Of a stretch of 64,000 nt of DNA, positions 24,008 to 34,066 are shown piece after piece (positions within the stretch are counted from its first letter, which is position 1; each line of letters opens with the position of its first letter). The stretch comes from Escallonia rubra (taxonomy: Eukaryota > Streptophyta > Magnoliopsida > Escalloniales > Escalloniaceae). A program made the translations under genes and the position numbers. The notes beneath the pieces were generated by a model. It was not told where the DNA came from, searched no databases, and worked only from the letters and a program-made list of their open reading frames with translations. The stretch covers positions 682,001 through 746,000 of the forward strand of contig JAVXUO010000253.1 in assembly GCA_033065855.1 (NCBI GenBank), read 5' to 3'.

Positions 24008-25001
24008 GGATCCCGATCCACTGCTGTGGCTAGGGTTACAGCAGTGGTGCTATGACCCTGTCACAGCCGTCCGATCCTTGTGGGTGGGGGGGGGGAGGGT
24101 CTAGATCACGCCACGTGGCCCACACCTTTAATTCCCTGCTTTTCCCCTCATTTACTCTCCCTCCCCTCATTTACTCTGCCGGCCACCAACCAACATTCAC
24201 TCTCTCTCTCCTTACGCCGGCGACCAAGCACCACGCCGGGATCTCCTTACGCCGGCGACATGCCCGGCGATTAGACAGCGACGTCACCGCCACAGCAGTC
24301 TAGATCTGTCGGCGACGCGACCACCATTAACTCTCTCTCTCTCTCTCTCCACAGCACCACGCCGGGATCTCCTTATGCCGGTGACATTCCCGGCGATATA
24401 GACACCGACGTCACCGCCACAGCAGCCTGGATCTTCCGGCGACGCGACCACCATTCACTCTCTCTCTCCACAGCACCACGCCGTCCATCGACCAGCGGCA
24501 GCGGCTCCTCACGCCGTCCACGGCGACGCCACATCGACCAGCGGCAGCGGTTCCTCAAGCTCACTATACACAGCGGCAGCGGCTCCTCACGCCGTCCAAT
24601 TTTCGGTGAAGACACGGCAACGCCAAATCCAACTTCCGGCGACGTCGCCGGCCACTTTCCGGCGAAGACATGTCTCTTTTATCTCTTCCCCCTAATACTG
24701 CTGGTACTTAAAACTGCTGGTCATCCGTTTTTCATGAAAATCAAAACTGCTGGTACTTAACGTTTGCTACTTTTACCCATTTTTTGATTGAAATTGAGAA
24801 CTGATATTTGAACGCTTGCTCAATTACAGTATTGATTTTGCAATTTTGGAATCTGAATATGTTGGTTAACGAATTGTTCAATAAGTTTGTATGCTTGTAA
24901 TGTTTTCCTGCTTGCGTGCTTGTTGGCGTTAGAAATGGGGATTGTCTGCTCTTTGTTGGTTTCTGCAGCTTCGTTTGAGTTGGGTTTGTTGGTAGGACTG
25001 C
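24008..25001 (+). repeat. MULE left terminal inverted repeat
   Basis: Pairs with 34067-35212 from the terminus to TAGGACTGC at 25001. The outer 700 bp are GC-rich and keep many CpG sites, unlike the surrounding AT-rich DNA. It contains a 126-bp tandem duplication starting at 24229 and 24355 (CACCACGCCGGGATCTCC). Open frames at 24052-24303 and 24373-24615 lie in this repeat and are not genes. Confidence 0.9.
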
Positions 25002-26394
25002 GGTCTCTTTGAGCCTAATGTAGATTCGTAATTGTTAAATCCTCTAGGCTAATTTTTGGGAGGCTATATAGAGACCATTTATTGTTTGATGAGAACGCTC
25101 AGGAGGGTTTATTGCTTCATAGTGGATATCCGTGTCTGAATATGCATATGGTGAGGGTCCTTATCCTTTATGCCCTAAAATCCATAGAACATCCTATTGA
25201 TGTGTAAAGAGATCAACCATAGGTCAATTGCCTGCTTATTGCTCCTTTGTGTTACTCTGAGCAAATTCTTCTTCATGTAGTTGATCTAGCCCGGGGGAAT
25301 AATTTCATCTGGTTCTAAGGTACCATGTCCTTTTGAATGAATTGTTGCACAATCACTCAGATGTAGTCATAAGAGTGCAAAAAAGAAAAGTCAGAATAGT
25401 GGGAATTTTTAACTTAGAAGATGGTTAAAGTAAGCAAGAATATCTCCGAAAGCTGATACAAGCTAGAAAGGCTGCTAAAACCATGGATGCTTTTGTTTAT
25501 GAAGGGGGACAACATGTTTATTGAAAAGGAACAGCTAGTTCCACACTGTAATTATAAGACCAATTGACTGGTTTAAAGGGTAAATAAAAAAGATAACCTA
25601 ATCAAGTGACCAAGTCTTGCATGTGTCCTTCATTGTGCATGTGCATTATACTGTAGTTATATTATGGATTTGAATTTTGAAACAAGTTTCATGTTGGTAA
25701 AATAGTTCCTATTGATCAGCACAAGAAACCTAATTTTCTTGCTTTTTCTTACTTCTCTTGTACCCCTCGTTTGCGCAGTAAGGGAAGCTAAGATTAATCA
25801 TATTTCCATAAGTTCCCAAGAAGCATCGACTAGGTGTGAAAATGAAGAATTACTTCAGGAACTTAGGATTTTCACTGCTTCATTACCAGGAGCAGGCTCG
25901 ATACAATTTTGTAGAAGACTGAAAGTATTTAGGTGCTTGTTTTTCGGCCTTTCCATGTGCATAATTAAAAAAAAGAAAAAAATTTCAGTTTTTTAGGTAG
26001 TTTTCGTACTATTTGGGCCAGAAGTTAAATCTGCTCTGCTCCAGCCATATCAAGTTTACATGAGGATGATCACAGGAACGACTGCAGTCAAACTGGTGAC
26101 CATGTGCATGGATGTATGTCCTCTCTGTTGTAATTGCATTGCATATTAGCTCAGGATGGAGGACACCAAAAGGAATACAAAAGATTCTATGTTGTTTGCC
26201 CCAGTAGCCAGATCTCTGCTCTTACCTTCTAATGTAAGATTAGACAACTTACATTAGAAGGTAAGTTGTCTAATCTTACATTAGAAGGTAATTCAATGAG
26301 CATTACGTGGTGTAATTCAATGAGCATTCCTGTCATGAAAATCAATGCACAAATGAAGGAACTAATACAGTACTCTAAAAGAAAGCATACATAC
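25002..26394. other. MULE internal DNA, unassigned
   Basis: Non-coding apart from one frame at 25712-25996. That frame starts MISTRNLIFLLFLTSLVPLVCA, resembling a signal peptide, then has a short hydrophilic part ending at a possible donor near 25931. It is not recognised as any family and could be another captured host fragment. Confidence 0.4.
26222..26291. repeat. Perfect hairpin, 31-bp arms with 8-nt loop
   Basis: Arms 26222-26252 and 26261-26291 are exact reverse complements around the loop ATTAGAAG. Directly after it, a short direct duplication (ATTCAATGAGCATT) appears at about 26290 and 26312. RNA from either strand would fold into an uninterrupted 31-bp stem. Confidence 0.9.
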
Positions 26395-26504
26395 CGAAAG
26401 TACCATCAGAATGTTGAACCCGGGGATCCTTGCTCTGCAGATGATGAATAACTTGAGCTAGATATGCAACAGTTTTTCCTGTGCCTGTAGTGGCCTTAAC
26501 AAGT
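26395..26504 (-). pseudogene. Captured DEAD-box RNA helicase exon (RH17-like)
   Basis: Minus-strand exon with intact signals: acceptor TTGCAG at 26505-26510 and donor GTATG just below 26395. It encodes [20 protein letters not shown] and continues to HSDGTF. ATGTGKT-type Walker A (here TTGTGKT) within this context is the motif I/Ia region of RH17/DDX31-type DEAD-box helicases, which act in ribosome biogenesis. The 110-bp exon is open throughout. No neighbouring helicase exons were found, so one exon with flanking intron DNA was picked up by the MULE. Confidence 0.8.
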
Positions 26505-26885
26505 CTGCAATTCCCACAAACACAAACACGCAAATTTAGCCTTCAAAGAAAATTGATATTGCCCTTGATCTCTTTTCTTCTCCATCCTCAAACAGCATCT
26601 AGCCTTACAAAGGGCGAAGGTTTTTTTTTTTTTCTTCAAGAAGCATTACCAATACGTTCATTTGAGTTTCTTCCGTGACAAGGATGGCCCCCTTTTCTCA
26701 ATGGGAACCATGCTAGACAGTACCTAAGAAGGAGTCCATGCCATCTATTGGAGTCCTAGAAAGCCTGAATGTCCTTTCACCACCGACTGCTTTTTGGCAC
26801 ATTGCTTCACTAATCTACCATCTCAGGCTTAAGCCTCCTGCTCCCTTATTCTCGGCCAAAGAAAATTGGTATCTTTTTCTTCCAG

Positions 26886-27190
26886 GGAATAAGCTATGCC
26901 AAGCTTGCCAATTTGCCTCCCATTGTTGGTCTCTGTGAGTGACTTTTCTTTGTTACTTATGTACATAAACACACAGACCCGCATGCTATATACCAAACTG
27001 GCCTCACCCTTCACACACACATACACACACACACAGATGCAGACTATAGAGCCAATCTCAACTATGCTTGAGAGTTTTAATTAAAGTGCCTTTGAATGAT
27101 TTTATGCAGATTCGAGCTTTGTTCCTCCTCTTGTATATGCTGTGCTTGGAAGCTCAAGAGATCTTGCAGTAGGACCAGTTTCAATTGCTC
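26886..27190 (+). pseudogene. Captured sulfate transporter fragment (SULTR3-like), two exons
   Basis: Exon a (26886-26934) follows CTTCCAG and encodes GISYAKLANLPPIVGL. Donor GTGAGT follows. Exon b (27110 to about 27190) follows TATGCAG and encodes SSFVPPLVYAVLGSSRDLAV then GPVSIA. The split Tyr codon is rejoined in phase across the 175-bp intron. These are the most conserved transmembrane segments of plant H+/sulfate symporters, and LGSSRDLAVGPVSIA is closest to the SULTR3 group. Similarity stops abruptly near 27190 at a capture breakpoint. Both exons are open, but the fragment covers only about 40 residues of a protein of about 650. Confidence 0.85.
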
Positions 27191-27628
27191 ACAGTAATCC
27201 AGTAGCTCTTCCCCTGACTTGTTCTTCCAAGATGAATACGACTGTAATTGTTAACACCTATGAATGCTAAGTCACACACTCATATCGTACAGTGATAAGA
27301 ATCCACATGCACATGCAATATGCAATGAAGTGAACTGCTTTTTGACCACATGAGCATCTGGGTTGACACCAGTCACAGAAAAGGTATCAATTATGATACT
27401 GCTGTGAAGATAGTAAACCATTTATAGTAGAGGTTACACCAAGCATATAAAATATCCACATTTGAAGGTACATTTTCAAGAACAAGGTTCTCCCATTTTG
27501 GGCATTCAACAACTTCATAACCGCTAACAACTTGGATATCCATTCAAAACAACCACCATCATCTATACTTTAGGCATACAAGAATTCCAAAATAGAAAAT
27601 GCTACATAGGCCCTATCACGAACAACTT

Positions 27629-30280
27629 TCATTTGAAAATATAGCTTCCAAGTGTCGTCGAGGTTTGACTTGAAAGCACGTTCAAGTCTCCAAATACTCT
27701 TTCGCCTCTTTCGCCTCCGGATTGGATATGGTTTGAACCAAGCATGTTGAACTCCCCCATTACTTTCTTGCCATTGAATTGGGCACGGTTTGAACCTTGA
27801 GACAAACTTGACAACAAAGTGTCATCCAAGCCGGCCTACATAGAAAAAATAGAATGATGATGAGATAAGTAAATAAAAGTTGGCACCCAAAGACAAATAG
27901 AGCATAATGTGAAAAATGGTACGCTTACACTTAACATTTCGATAAATCTTGGTCCGCGCATGTATTTTTTAACGTGGTCATGATCAAAGTTACTCCAAGT
28001 AGATACTTGAGGCGGCTCCAAGCACTATATAAACACGCATTAGAATGACAAAATTAAAAGTTCTTATCAAAATAAAAAAGTATGCATATATGTACGCTAT
28101 TAGAATACCTCATGTGGTAGTGATGGATCTTGATTTTCCTTGTCATGATTTGGACATCCCAATGAGTTGGTCATCATTTGTTTCCTCTTCTTTGGTTGCT
28201 TCTCTACCCAACTTTTATGTCGTTTACTTCTTCCTTTTTGTGGACCATCCCTTTTTTTAATGCCCTTTACATTCCCAACAAGACTTTCAATGGCATTCTT
28301 ATCTACACCTTTATTACCATTAGGTTCACAACCATGATCCGCACATTCATAATGCTTCTTCCTAAGCTCTTCAATTTCTTTATCCAATTCTTTCATCTTA
28401 GTTTTGTAGAGGAGGTACCCATCCTTAAATTCGGAAGCCTTATGTGCCAATCTCACCGCATCGGGCCAAAGCTCCCTATACCGATCACTTACATCCAAAA
28501 CTCCACTCCGATGAACATCTAGACCATCTTCATCTAATGCACCTCTTGTCCACCTCTTGAGAATATATGTCTCGGGAATATACTTAATGCCAAGTACATC
28601 GAGAACCTTCAATGCATGTCCACAAAGTATTCCCACCGTTTCAAATTTATTACAACTACACGACAAGGTTGCATTCTCTTCATCATGTGTCACAACATAC
28701 TCTCCCTCCTCATCACAAGAAACAATCAAATTTTCTTGCAACCTACCCCTTTCTTGTTTGTTTCCGACAAGAGCTAGTAGACTTTTCTCCCATTGTCGTT
28801 GAAATAACTCAAATATCTTTGGAGTATAAACTTTCCCCGCTTGATTTAATAAAGGCAAACAAGAAACTTTTACTCTAAGCATTTTTTCCTTTGCATTGTA
28901 CTCTGCTTCTACCTCTCGGTATCTTTTGTCACTTACAACCATGGCAAATAACTTGAAAAAAGTAGGTATATCAAGTTTAGATTTCAACGACTTCTTTAGT
29001 TTGGCATTCATGCTCTCACTAAGTTGTGTACTTCGCACCCCTAAAGTAATCGTCGTCTTCATGTAACATCTAGCCCACTTTTCCTTCAAGGCATAAGTTC
29101 TCTCCAACCAACTATGTCCATGTACTTTATACTTTTTAAGCAATGCCTCCCACTCCTTCTCAAATTTTGTCACATCCTCGTATTCAAACATTAGGGCTTT
29201 AAAATCACTCAAAAAACATGAATCATCCTTCATCAAATTACCAAGATGTTTAATAGCATTTTGCATAATATGAAAGGTACACAAACCATGTCGTACTTCC
29301 GGCATAACAACACTTATCGCATTTCCCATCGCTATATCTTGATCGGTGAAAAGGGTAGTAGGCTTCTTAAAATCACGTGCCTCCAAAAATGTACTAAAAA
29401 CCCAATTAAATGACGCTTGTGTTTCGTCGTATAATAAAGAAGCTCCGAAGATGACTTGTTCCCTATAGTGATTAAACCCAATAAACACTCCAAGAGGTCT
29501 ATGATCTTTATTAGTAGCAAATGTAGTGTCAAATGTCACAATGTCACCAAAAAGTTCATAATCCATGCGCATCCTTCCATCCGCCCAAAAGATATTAGTA
29601 ATTTGTTCCTCATTATCCAATTGAAATGCATGAAAGAATGATGGATCTTATGATGTTTGATATTTGAAACTCATCAACAAACTTCCCACTTCTCCAAATT
29701 GCAATCCTCTTTCGCGTTTGGTCCGAAGGTAATTATTTTGATATAGCGGAAGAAATCCAACATGTTCCCTTCCTCCGGATTTCACGCTAAACAAATCAAA
29801 AGATTTCTTTTGTGTAAGCCCGGCATCATATGCCAAATCAACTTCTACCGCTTGACTTTCGGTTATATTTCTTTGACATCGCAAAAGATGAACACATATT
29901 GGAGCATGGAGATCATGGTTATGTTCTCCATTAAAGTCCGAAACATGATACGTATATTTCTTTCGATCAAATACAATTTTCATCCCTACATGACAACCCG
30001 TTCTTGTCTCGGCTCTAGGAGCTTTATACAAATGGTCACGTTTATCAATCCCCCGAAAACCCTCTTTGTTGCACACAAATTTTTCAGAGGTGACAACTTC
30101 ATCTTTACGATTTTTGTTTGAATAATCCTTGCGCACACCAAAACCCATTTTCCCTCCATAATCCACCCAAAATTTCCATGCTTCCTCCCGGCTATCAAAT
30201 TCCATACCATTTTTAGGTACCCAATCATCAACGCTGCGTTTAAATATAAATTCATTACTTATTACTTGAACAAGTGTAGA
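27629..30280 (-). pseudogene. FAR1/FRS-type MULE transposase, one in-frame stop
   Basis: Inferred exons on the minus strand are 30280-28109, 28024-27929 and 27835-27629, with GT...AG at each junction and phase kept. The FAR1 zinc-cluster DNA-binding domain lies in 30205-29880 (MEFDSREEAW, FVCNKEGFR, TGCHVGM, GEHNHDL), with C, C, H and H ligands present. After a TAA at 29648-29650 the same frame resumes with the MULE DDE domain: FDTTFATN, LFTDQDIAM, GLCTFHIMQNA. A SWIM zinc finger follows (CSCNKFETVGILCGHALKVL), then a Lys-rich tail. Exon 3 ends the protein with Ser/Asn/Gly-rich sequence. The frame is open upstream of Met 30205 to an acceptor-like TTATGTAG at 30281-30288, so a further 5' exon may exist. 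It lies inside TIRs, so it is a transposase rather than a domesticated FRS regulator. Except for that stop it looks intact. Confidence 0.85.
29648..29650 (-). other. Nonsense codon in the MULE transposase
   Basis: TAA on the minus strand, directly after MSFKYQTS. The frame stays open on both sides, so a single substitution is enough to explain it. It separates the DNA-binding half from the catalytic half. Confidence 0.85.
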
Positions 30281-31069
30281 CTACATAACCATAAAGTATA
30301 AATGCAATTCATAAATTTTAAACTCCATAAACAATATCATTTTCAATACATGCATTGGTTGAACATTCAGCCTCTTTCTTTAGTGAGGTTTGTACATAGT
30401 CAACTTGGGATTAAAAAACAGAACATGAAAATATGTCTACATCTGGATTCTAAAAACTAAAAACAGTATGCTCCAATGCTCCAAAATTAAATATGCTCCA
30501 ATGCTCCAAAACTTCTCAAAGTACAGCACAAATAAGTATTCAAATTTCTAGGTACTTGAAGTTACAATAAATTATCAAAACAGGAAGTAGTACATAACAA
30601 AACTCATATATTCTTGAGTTTTGCCAACTCATCATTGCTAAGCCACCAAACAGCAGTAACATATGCTAGCATAAATACATTAACTATAATGGGATCTGGG
30701 GTCTAGGTGTGGTGTTCATTATGCACCATCAAAATGTTGTCTATTAGCATAATCAAACCAATTTACAGATCCGTTAGGATCAATTGCTAGACAAGTCCAT
30801 CGCCTTTTGTTCCAACAGTTTGATGAAAAAATTAAATATTGATCAAGTCCATATTTAGGTACATTCATGATAAAATCCATCACGCGTCAATGTCCGGATA
30901 CCTTAGGGTGGCCGGAGGAGTTGACGATGATAGGTCTTCCATGGCAATGTAGACCGATTTTCTCCTCCAGTGACGAGCTGTAAATCGGCGTTGCCGGAAG
31001 GTGTAGATTGGTGCCGACAGAAGGTAGGTCAGCGGTGCGATTTCAGGCTGTCGGAGGAGAGAGAGGGAG
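30281..31069. other. MULE DNA upstream of the transposase
   Basis: AT-rich DNA, then a moderately GC-rich patch (30880-31069) with a 65-codon minus-strand frame that I do not recognise. It should hold the transposase promoter and first exon. LTR-D cuts it at 31070. Confidence 0.45.
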
Positions 31070-31388
31070 TGTAACATCCCGGAATTTCCGGAACGTTAAC
31101 ACTCGATCAATCGTTTACGCTAAGACAATAGAACCCTCAACTCAACCAATTTAAATACATCCACCAGTCAGAGCAACTAAACCATCGATCAAATTATACT
31201 CTCAATCAATTTTCATAATTGAAATACCAAGTTTAAGTCTAAGAAAATTGATACATTCATATTTACCCACGCAGGGGTTCTAATGACCAAAACTAAAACT
31301 AAATTCCTCTTTCCTGCGCTCGGGTCTAATCCACACCCAATGCGATCTATTGTTCGATATTACCTGCGGAAAGGAAGTCAAAGGGGAG

Positions 31389-31406
31389 TGAGCTTTTGAG
31401 AGCTCA
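31389..31406 (-). promoter_or_regulatory. Conserved LTR palindrome (LTR-D copy)
   Basis: Plus strand TGAGCTTTTGAGAGCTCA. On the minus strand the pyrimidine tract and CCGCAGG equivalent follow (31362-31385). Confidence 0.5.
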
Positions 31407-31537
31407 GTAAGGTCGCTCAAACAAATAAATTACGAAATAATTTACGAATACAAAACAATGATGGTTTTGTTTAAATAAACAATTCGATCAGATGTCAATA
31501 TGATTTTCGGATGCGATGCAAACAATCAAACACAGAT

Positions 31538-31689
31538 ACACCGGCTAGTCCAATAAGGTACTAGCCCACACCAATACACCGGCTAGTCCGTTAAGGTACT
31601 AGCCCACACCAATGCACCGGCTAGTCCGTTAAGGCACTAGCCCACACCAATACACCGGCTAGTCCGTCAAGGTACTAGCCCACACCAAT
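31538..31689. repeat. Four tandem copies of a 38-bp unit in LTR-D
   Basis: Units start at 31538, 31576, 31614 and 31652 with CACCGGCTAGTCC and end ACTAGCCCACACCAAT. Each unit contains an inverted GGCTAGT/ACTAGCC pair, so each can fold into a small hairpin. LTR-F has only a related single phrase near 8523. Confidence 0.95.
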
Positions 31690-33786
31690 ATCCTCCAACA
31701 TACACCAACCCCCGCCAAACACACCAATGCACAATCTCATGTCAATATGCAGAATGACAACAATTCGATCATACAATGATTTAATCGATGCACAACGAGA
31801 AATAAACACAGAGCATCGAATATGATTTCCAATAGACGCTTAAGGCTCAAGAAAGGTTTATATGGCAAATAATGCGACTTTATCAAAATAACAGAATCCA
31901 AAGGAATGGCGATAACAAATCAGAAAAATATCTATGAGAACAAATAGAGGAAACTGGGTTTCAGAAGAAATCCCTTACCTCGGTCCAAGCTATGCACTGC
32001 TAAACAACTTCGATCCAAATCCTTTGAATTAACCTAGGTCAGGCAAATTATTTATCAGAACACTATCCACACTAATATATTATAAACCTAATATAACTAC
32101 CCACAACGTACTCATTTCTCTATCCGGAACGACGAACTTCAAAGCAGTTTCACACTCGGTCAACCTAACCCGACACTCGTCACACTCCACGAGGCTCCGA
32201 CACATCCCAAAAATATTCTTATCATTCATTAAGCATTATTTATAGCTTAATAGAGCATATGGGATAAAAATATATATTTTTGATTATTTTCGAATTAAAA
32301 ATAATTTTCTTAAATACACTAAAACCACTAAATTTCCATAATTGCTTCTAGCTGAAAATAAGGACTCATAATTTTTATAACGGCTTTAAAATATGTATAA
32401 AAGTTATAGAAATTTAAATCAGAAATTAAAAGGTACTAAAGCTATTTTTAAACTATTCGTTTTGCTAAACCCAATGCGATACGAAAATCATAGAAAATAA
32501 ACTCCAAAAATTATCAAATTCAAACTGAGTCTTACTTATGCTATAACAACATTACCCTAATTTTTCCAAAACATTTTCATGGGTTTAAAGGCTCCAAAGA
32601 ATTTGTTATATGTCTGAACTTGCAGAAAATATAATAAATACATACAATATCAGAAAATTATGAACTTTTCACAGAAATTATAATATTGTACTAAGAATCA
32701 TCCTGTAAAGTTTCAGAATTTTTGGACAAGTGTAAAATACCCAACAGCCACGTGATACACTGTTCATGCACAGTGTACCACTTTAACTGCTTAGACCCAT
32801 TACTGTTCAACCTCCTTCTTCTTCTTCTCTGCTGTCCAAAACCCAGAATTTTCCCTCACATAGAACCCCCTCAAGGCAGCCCCTTTTTGTTCTTGCTTTA
32901 CACTCACTCACATTCTCACATCTCACATAAAAACAACACACTCAACCATTAAGAACACACCATGCATTTCCCACCCATGACCTGTTACCAGCATAGACTC
33001 CACAGCCTCAAAGCCCTATTGTTCCTGTCTTTCAGTGAAACCAAAAGATACACATGCCCACTGTGGACGCACCAACACACACTTGCACACTACCTTACAC
33101 ACACTCAACACATATATCAACACACACACACAACCTGTTAAAGTAGCCCCTCCTTTGTTGTAGCTTACATCCATACACAAAACATATAAAAACAAAAACC
33201 CATCACAGCTACTGCCATGACAGTAGCTCCTCCTGTCTGAACCATGGCGGCACCGGAACAACAGGTTTATGGCAGCCATGGTGGTCACGTTGATACCCCG
33301 TTTTCCCTTACCCGAATGTTCACACAAACCCACAAAATTCAAACCCCATCACAGCTCCTGCACAGCTCTCCCTCTTCCCTTTCCATGCACAAAAACCCAC
33401 TCTCACAGCGCACGCATCCGAATTCACGCAAATCTTAGTCCGCAAAAACATACTAAATTCTGTATCCGAATTCACGCAAATCTTAGCCCGCAAAAACATA
33501 CTAAATTCTGTGAATAATTAAATGGAGAAGAAAGGGTGATGGCTTACCGAAAAATTGAACCACCTTCGCCGGAACGAATTTGCCCGCTTCAAGCCCCCTC
33601 TCTATTTCTCTCTCAAGATCTAAACCCGCAGCCTTCACGATTACTCCTCTTTTCGTCTTGCCGGAAACCTTGTCGTCTTTCCCTTCCTCTCTTTCTCTTT
33701 CTTTCTGTCTCTCAGCCGAACTCCTCCTCTCTCTGCCGCCAATCTGAAGAAGAGGAGATCTGGGGGAAGGGCTGCCCTATAATGGG

Positions 33787-33808
33787 GTATATATATATAT
33801 ATATATAA
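33787..33808. repeat. TA microsatellite in LTR-D
   Basis: About ten TA units within the AT-rich start of the LTR (element sense), near 33790. Confidence 0.9.
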
Positions 33809-34066
33809 AACGTCGCTAAAAACTGTTAATTAAAATATCGATACTTAAAAATATATTCGCCGCTAAATTTTATTTTATTTTCTATTAATCCGTTAAAAAT
33901 CGGGGTGTTACAGGGAGTGTCGGCAACAGATTCCAGATTAAGCATTGCGCAATTGACTTGACGCAATTACTGCAAAACTGTGATTGAGCAAGCATTCCAT
34001 TATCAGTTCCCAATTTTCAATCAAAAAAGTGGTAAATCTACAGAACTTATTAAGCACGCATAATCA

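Larger units (their letters stand above)
31070..33912 (-). mobile_element. Solo LTR (LTR-D) of a gypsy-type element, 2843 bp
   Basis: On the plus strand it starts TGTAACATCCC and ends GGGGTGTTACA. Perfect 5-bp duplications GGGAG lie at 31065-31069 and 33913-33917. It is homologous to LTR-F in reverse orientation: the end block (31070-32050), the palindrome, the CA-rich tract (32880-33520), and the pyrimidine-rich leader complement ending at GGCTTACCG (33541). No internal domain is present, so it is a solo LTR. It is the youngest visible layer of the nest. Confidence 0.92.

Noticed and set aside
27629..30280. Domesticated FRS/FHY3-type transcription factor
   Set aside because: The gene lies inside long TIRs with a 9-bp target duplication and carries a stop, so a transposase is the simpler reading.
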